Origin: JAGOCV01 sp049445855
GTDB taxonomy: Bacteria > Pseudomonadota > Gammaproteobacteria > Burkholderiales > Burkholderiaceae_C
Reading direction: 5' to 3'
Assembly (NCBI RefSeq): GCF_049445855.1
Contig: NZ_JBMSDV010000003.1
Location: 372,001 to 436,000 of the forward strand
Length of the DNA: 64,000 nt
In this document: positions 60,524 to 64,000 of the stretch, piece after piece
Layout of the letters: the number at the start of each line of letters is the position of its first letter
Numbering within the stretch: the stretch's first letter is position 1
Notes under the pieces: generated by a model
Database searches by the model: none
Seen by the model: the letters and a program-made list of their open reading frames with translations, nothing else
What the model was told of the DNA's origin: nothing
Translations under genes and position numbers: made by a program

Positions 60524-61306
60524 TCAATCGAATTGCAGCCCGCCGTTGAGGTCCAGCACCTCGCCGGTGATGAAGCCGCTCATCGGATGCGCGAGGAACA
60601 GCACGCAATGCGCGAGCTCTTCCAGCTCGCAGAAGCGCCCGACCGGGATCATCCGGCGCAACTCCGCCTGCCGCTGGGCGCTGACCTGCTCCGTCAGCAT
60701 CTGCGTCTTGACGAAAGTGGGCGCCAGTGCGTTGCAGGTCACACCGAAGGGCGCGTATTCACGCGCAAAGCTGAAGGTCAGCGAGATCACACCGCCCTTG
60801 CTGGCCGCATAGGCCGGCAGTGGCGACAGACCACCCGTCTTCGCCCCGTACGAAGCGATGTTGACGATGCGCCCGAAGCCGCGTGACTTCATGCCCGGCG
60901 CGACACGCTGGCTCACATGGAACACGCCGTCGAGGTTGATGCGCAGCGTCTTGTCCCACAGTTCGGGCGTGGTCTGTTCGCAGTTGGCATATTGCAGGAA
61001 GCCCGCGTTGTTCACGCACACATCGATGCGGCCGAAGTGCGCCTCGATGGCATCGCAGGCGGCGTGAACCTCGTCGCGTGAGCTCACATCCATGCGCGTG
61101 CAGAAGAGCCGTTCGCCTGCTGCTTCGGCTTGAACCACCGACGTGTCGAGGTCCGTCGCCGCGACACGGTAGCCGGCAGCCAGCAGCGCCCGGACGGTTG
61201 CGAGTCCCATCCCCGCGTTGGCGCCGGTCACCAGCGCCACCTGGTCGTGGATGGCGGGCGCGGATCGCGGTTTCACCGCTGCGGGTGCGATGTCGGCGGT
61301 CGTCAT
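60524..61306 (-). CDS. Short-chain dehydrogenase of the sugar-acid operon
   Basis: A 260-residue classical SDR. VTGANAGMGLATVRAL, NNAGFLQYANCEQTTP, catalytic YAASKGGVISLTFSFA and an ending GGLQFD typical of the family (3-oxoacyl-ACP-reductase-like annotations). In this context it probably oxidises a sugar or sugar acid (e.g. uronate or aldonate). ATG 61306 overlaps the Ldh2-family stop by four bases. Confidence 0.82.
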   Translation of the reverse strand: MTTADIAPAAVKPRSAPAIHDQVALVTGANAGMGLATVRALLAAGYRVAATDLDTSVVQAEAAGERLFCTRMDVSSRDEVHAACDAIEAHFGRIDVCVNNAGFLQYANCEQTTPELWDKTLRINLDGVFHVSQRVAPGMKSRGFGRIVNIASYGAKTGGLSPLPAYAASKGGVISLTFSFAREYAPFGVTCNALAPTFVKTQMLTEQVSAQRQAELRRMIPVGRFCELEELAHCVLFLAHPMSGFITGEVLDLNGGLQFD

Positions 61307-62394
61307 GCGCTGTCCTCCACGGTCAGGCCGACCTTGGCGCCGGCTGCGACGATCTCGGCCCATGTCTGCGAATCCATCACGATGCCATCGCGCTCGCGTT
61401 GCGCACGGGCGGCAAGCTCCGGTTCACCGGCAATCTGCACGGCGTCGAATCCCGTGCCGGGTGGGCTCTTTTTCAGCCATTCGAGGAACGCCGCGGATTC
61501 CGATTCGAAAGCGGCCTGCGTGCCGAGGCGCCTGGGGTCGATGAGCACGCTGAGCATGCTGTTGTGCACCGCGCGCGCCGTGTTGGCCGGCTGGTGCCAA
61601 GTGCCGCCGCCGCTCAGCGCGCCGCCGAGCAGCTCGCATGCGATGGCCATGCCGTAACCCTTGTGCTCGCCGAACGCGAGGATGGCGCCGAACATCCCGC
61701 TCGGCGGCTGCGGCACCACCACCACGCCGGGGTCGGTGGTGGGTCGGCCCTGCGCGTCGATGAGGTAGCCCGGGGGGACTGGCTGGCCCTTGTTGTGGGC
61801 AACGCGCATCTTGCCCTGTGCAGCGCGGCTGGTCGCGAAGTCGAGGATGAAGGGCGCGCGCGGCTTCTCCGGCGTGCCCAGTGGAATGCCGATGCAGCAC
61901 GGGTTGGTGCCGAAGCGGCCGTCACCGCCGCCCCAGGGTGCCACCACGGGTCTGGACATCACGTTCACGAAGTGCAGGGACACGAAGCCTTGCGCCGCCG
62001 CCATCTCGGCGAAATGGCCGATGCGGCCCAGATGGTGCGAGCGCGCGAGCGTCATGATGCAGCTGCCGTGCTCGCGCGTGCGTGCCATCGCCAGTTCCAT
62101 CGCCTGCGGACCGGTGACCTGCCCGTAACCGTGCTGCGCATCGAGCGCGAGCAGCGCGCCGCTGTCGAGCGTGACCTTGACGCCGGTGTTGGGCTTCAGC
62201 CCGCCTTCCTTCACGGCGTCCACATAGCGCGGCGTCATGCCGGCGCCGTGCGAATCGTGGCCGCTCAGGTTGGCCATGACGAGGTTGTCTGCCACCTGCT
62301 GCGCTTCCTGCGCGCTGCTGCCGGCTGCCACGAAAATCTTCGAGAGGACGCTGCGCAGCCGCGCGGCATCGAGTGTGATGGAACTGCCTGCCAT
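61303..62394 (-). CDS. Ldh2/malate-lactate dehydrogenase family oxidoreductase
   Basis: A 363-residue NAD(P)-dependent enzyme of the YlbC/YiaK-type fold. MANLSGHDSHGAGMTPRYV is the hallmark (catalytic His in GHDSHG), with HLGRIGHFAEMAAAQGFVSL and NPCCIGIPLGTPEK further on. Members act on 2-keto acids such as 2,3-diketogulonate, ureidoglycolate or malate. In an operon with UxaA and ManD it may reduce a keto-aldonate. Start ATG 62394 with 20 bases to the UxaA-like stop. Confidence 0.85.
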   Translation of the reverse strand: MAGSSITLDAARLRSVLSKIFVAAGSSAQEAQQVADNLVMANLSGHDSHGAGMTPRYVDAVKEGGLKPNTGVKVTLDSGALLALDAQHGYGQVTGPQAMELAMARTREHGSCIMTLARSHHLGRIGHFAEMAAAQGFVSLHFVNVMSRPVVAPWGGGDGRFGTNPCCIGIPLGTPEKPRAPFILDFATSRAAQGKMRVAHNKGQPVPPGYLIDAQGRPTTDPGVVVVPQPPSGMFGAILAFGEHKGYGMAIACELLGGALSGGGTWHQPANTARAVHNSMLSVLIDPRRLGTQAAFESESAAFLEWLKKSPPGTGFDAVQIAGEPELAARAQRERDGIVMDSQTWAEIVAAGAKVGLTVEDSA

Positions 62395-62414
62395 GGATCG
62401 CCTTGTCAACCGTC

Positions 62415-63941
62415 CTACATGACCGCGCCGACCTGCCAGGGCACGAACTCGCTCTGACCATAGCCATGCTTCTCGCTCTTGCTCTGCGCACCCGATGCGG
62501 TGGCCAGCACAAGCCGGAAAATGCGTTCACCCATCGCCTGGGTGTCCGACGTGCCGTCCACGATCTCGCCGCAGTTGATGTCCATGTCTTCCTCCTGCCG
62601 CTGCCACAGCGTGGAGTTGGTCGCGAGCTTCAGCGAGGGCGAGGGCGCGCAGCCGTAGGCGCTGCCGCGTCCGGTGGTGAAGCAGATCATGTTGGCGCCG
62701 CCGGCCACCTGGCCCGTGGCGCTCACCGGGTCGTAGCCCGGCGTGTCCATGTAGACGAAGCCGTGCGTATCGACCGGTTCGGCGTATTCGTACACGGCTT
62801 CCAGATTCGTCGTGCCACCCTTGGCCACCGCGCCCAGCGACTTCTCGAGGATGGTGGTCAGCCCGCCCGCCTTGTTGCCGGGTGACGGGTTGTTGTTCAT
62901 CTCGCCCTGGTTGATCTCGGTGTAGTGCTCCCACCAGCGGATGCGCTCGACCAGCTTCTCGCCGACCTCGCGGCGCACGGCACGGCGCGTCAGCAAGTGC
63001 TCTGCACCATAGACCTCGGGTGTCTCCGACAGGATGGCCGTGCCGCCGTGCGCGACCAGGATGTCCACCGCCGCGCCGAGCGCCGGGTTGGCGCTGATGC
63101 CCGAGTAGCCGTCAGAGCCGCCGCACTGCAGGCCGATGGTGATGTGCGACGCGCTGCACGGCTCGCGCTTCACCGCGTTCGCGCGCGGCAGCATCTCGTG
63201 GATCAGCGCAATGCCCTTGTCCACCGTCTTGCGCGTGCCACCCGTGTCCTGGATGTTGAACACGCGCAGGTTCTCGCCTTCATGGAGGTTGCCGGTGGCC
63301 AGCCACGCGTTGATCTGGTTGGCTTCGCAACCCAGGCCCACCACCAGCACCGCCGCGAAGTTGGCATGCGTCGCATACCCGGTCAACGTGCGTTCGAGGA
63401 TGCGCATGCCCATGCCGTCGCCGTCCATGCCGCAACCCGTGCCATGTGTGAGCGCGACCACGCCGTCCACATTCGGGTACGCCGCCAGCGCCGACGGGTT
63501 GGTCTGCCGCGAAAAATGGTCCGCGATCGCACGGGCCGCGGTAGCCGAACAGTTCACGCTGGTCAGCACGCCGATGTAGTTGCGCGTGGCCACGCGGCCA
63601 TCGGGCCGTTTGATGCCCATGAACGTCGCCTCGCGTTTCGGGGGTGCCGGCTTCACGTCGGCGCCGAACGCGTAGTCGCGGTCGAAGTGCCCCTTGTCCG
63701 GGCCCATGTCCAGGTTGTGCGTGTGCACGTGCTCGCCCGGTGCGATCGGCTTGCTCGCGAAGCCGATGATCTGGTTGTAGCGCCGCACCGGCGCACCCTG
63801 GGCGATGGCGCGCACGGCGATCTTGTGGCCCGGCGGAACAAGGCCTTTCACTGGGACGTTCTCGACGCTGGTGCCCGAGAGCAGTTGCTGCCGCGCGATG
63901 ACGACGTCGTCGGCGGGATGGAGTCGGATGAAGGGCGTCAT
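62415..63941 (-). CDS. Altronate/galactarate dehydratase family (UxaA-like)
   Basis: A 508-residue enzyme with N-terminal SAF domain (LHPADDVVIARQQLLSG) and C-terminal iron-dependent dehydratase domain: TRNYIGVLTSVNCSATAA, LTHGTGCGMDGDGMGMR, LGCEANQINAW, IGLQCGGSDGYSGISANPAL and ISANPALGAAVD. Altronate dehydratase is the best assignment; galactarate dehydratase or (S)-sulfolactate lyase are relatives. First complete gene of the operon, coding on the minus strand. Confidence 0.86.
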   Translation of the reverse strand: MTPFIRLHPADDVVIARQQLLSGTSVENVPVKGLVPPGHKIAVRAIAQGAPVRRYNQIIGFASKPIAPGEHVHTHNLDMGPDKGHFDRDYAFGADVKPAPPKREATFMGIKRPDGRVATRNYIGVLTSVNCSATAARAIADHFSRQTNPSALAAYPNVDGVVALTHGTGCGMDGDGMGMRILERTLTGYATHANFAAVLVVGLGCEANQINAWLATGNLHEGENLRVFNIQDTGGTRKTVDKGIALIHEMLPRANAVKREPCSASHITIGLQCGGSDGYSGISANPALGAAVDILVAHGGTAILSETPEVYGAEHLLTRRAVRREVGEKLVERIRWWEHYTEINQGEMNNNPSPGNKAGGLTTILEKSLGAVAKGGTTNLEAVYEYAEPVDTHGFVYMDTPGYDPVSATGQVAGGANMICFTTGRGSAYGCAPSPSLKLATNSTLWQRQEEDMDINCGEIVDGTSDTQAMGERIFRLVLATASGAQSKSEKHGYGQSEFVPWQVGAVM

Positions 63942-63963
63942 TTCGTTCGTGGGAATAGTGGGA

Positions 63964-64000
63964 TCAATAGAACATCTTCGGCAGCCACAGCACGAGCCTG
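63964..64000 (-). CDS. C-terminal end of a probable TRAP transporter large permease
   Basis: The last eleven codons before a TGA read RLVLWLPKMFY, like the WLP-containing tail of DctM-type TRAP permeases. That would place a sugar-acid uptake system upstream of the dehydratase operon. Too short to be certain. Confidence 0.35.
   Translation of the reverse strand, partial: RLVLWLPKMFY

Overview
The window reads as a high-GC betaproteobacterial chromosome, most likely Burkholderiales. The argB / OmpR-type regulator / histidine kinase / slmA block, ruvAB beside ybeY-ybeZ, a phasin and dense ATGA start-stop overlaps all fit that. I see no rRNA, tRNA, CRISPR array, insertion sequence or prophage gene. 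No gene-free gap exceeds 300 bases.

Layout. 1-1.0 kb: an OmpA-type lipoprotein (cut by the left edge) and a FecR-domain protein. 1.2-1.6 kb: dtd. 1.7-6.1 kb: a four-gene polysaccharide locus (ABC exporter pair, family 2 glycosyltransferase, large HAD protein). 6.1-27.7 kb: housekeeping and accessory genes (ybeY, ybeZ/phoH-like, ruvA, ruvB, a CoA-ligase-like / D-threonine-aldolase-like / phosphatase unit, ttcA, folB, a pteridine-reductase-like SDR, a MidA-like methyltransferase, a ROK kinase, the trehalose genes otsB-GH15-otsA, cca, nitroreductase, GST, an MgtC-like protein, a TetR regulator and a phasin).

27.8-54.1 kb is one long plus-strand surface-polysaccharide cluster. It makes dTDP-L-rhamnose (rfbBDAC), GDP-mannose and GDP-fucose (manC, gmd, fcl), and probably UDP-QuiNAc or UDP-FucNAc (WbpM-like dehydratase plus WbpV-like reductase). 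A PglC-type phosphoglycosyl transferase would load the first sugar on the lipid carrier. GT2, GT4, GT8-like and sialyltransferase-like enzymes would extend it. A Wzm/Wzt ABC transporter whose Wzt has a C-terminal extension would export it. Immediately after wzt come a 2OG-Fe(II) oxygenase-like protein, an SGNH hydrolase-like protein and a TylF-type methyltransferase, plausibly chain-modifying or chain-capping enzymes. The middle of the cluster (about 36-50 kb) is visibly less GC-rich than the flanks, as expected for an exchanged serotype-like region.

54.2-57.9 kb: argB, a two-component system and slmA. 57.9-64 kb: a minus-strand hexuronate/sugar-acid catabolic operon (UxaA-like dehydratase, Ldh2-family dehydrogenase, SDR, fructuronate-reductase-like enzyme, mannonate dehydratase). 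It follows what looks like the last codons of a TRAP-transporter permease at the right edge.

The most novel material is in the cluster: the putative export-cap module, an A10 tract joining two reading frames ahead of a glycosyltransferase, an SDR lacking its catalytic tyrosine, and an orphan GT-B-like enzyme. All functions are assigned by reading motifs; no database search was run.
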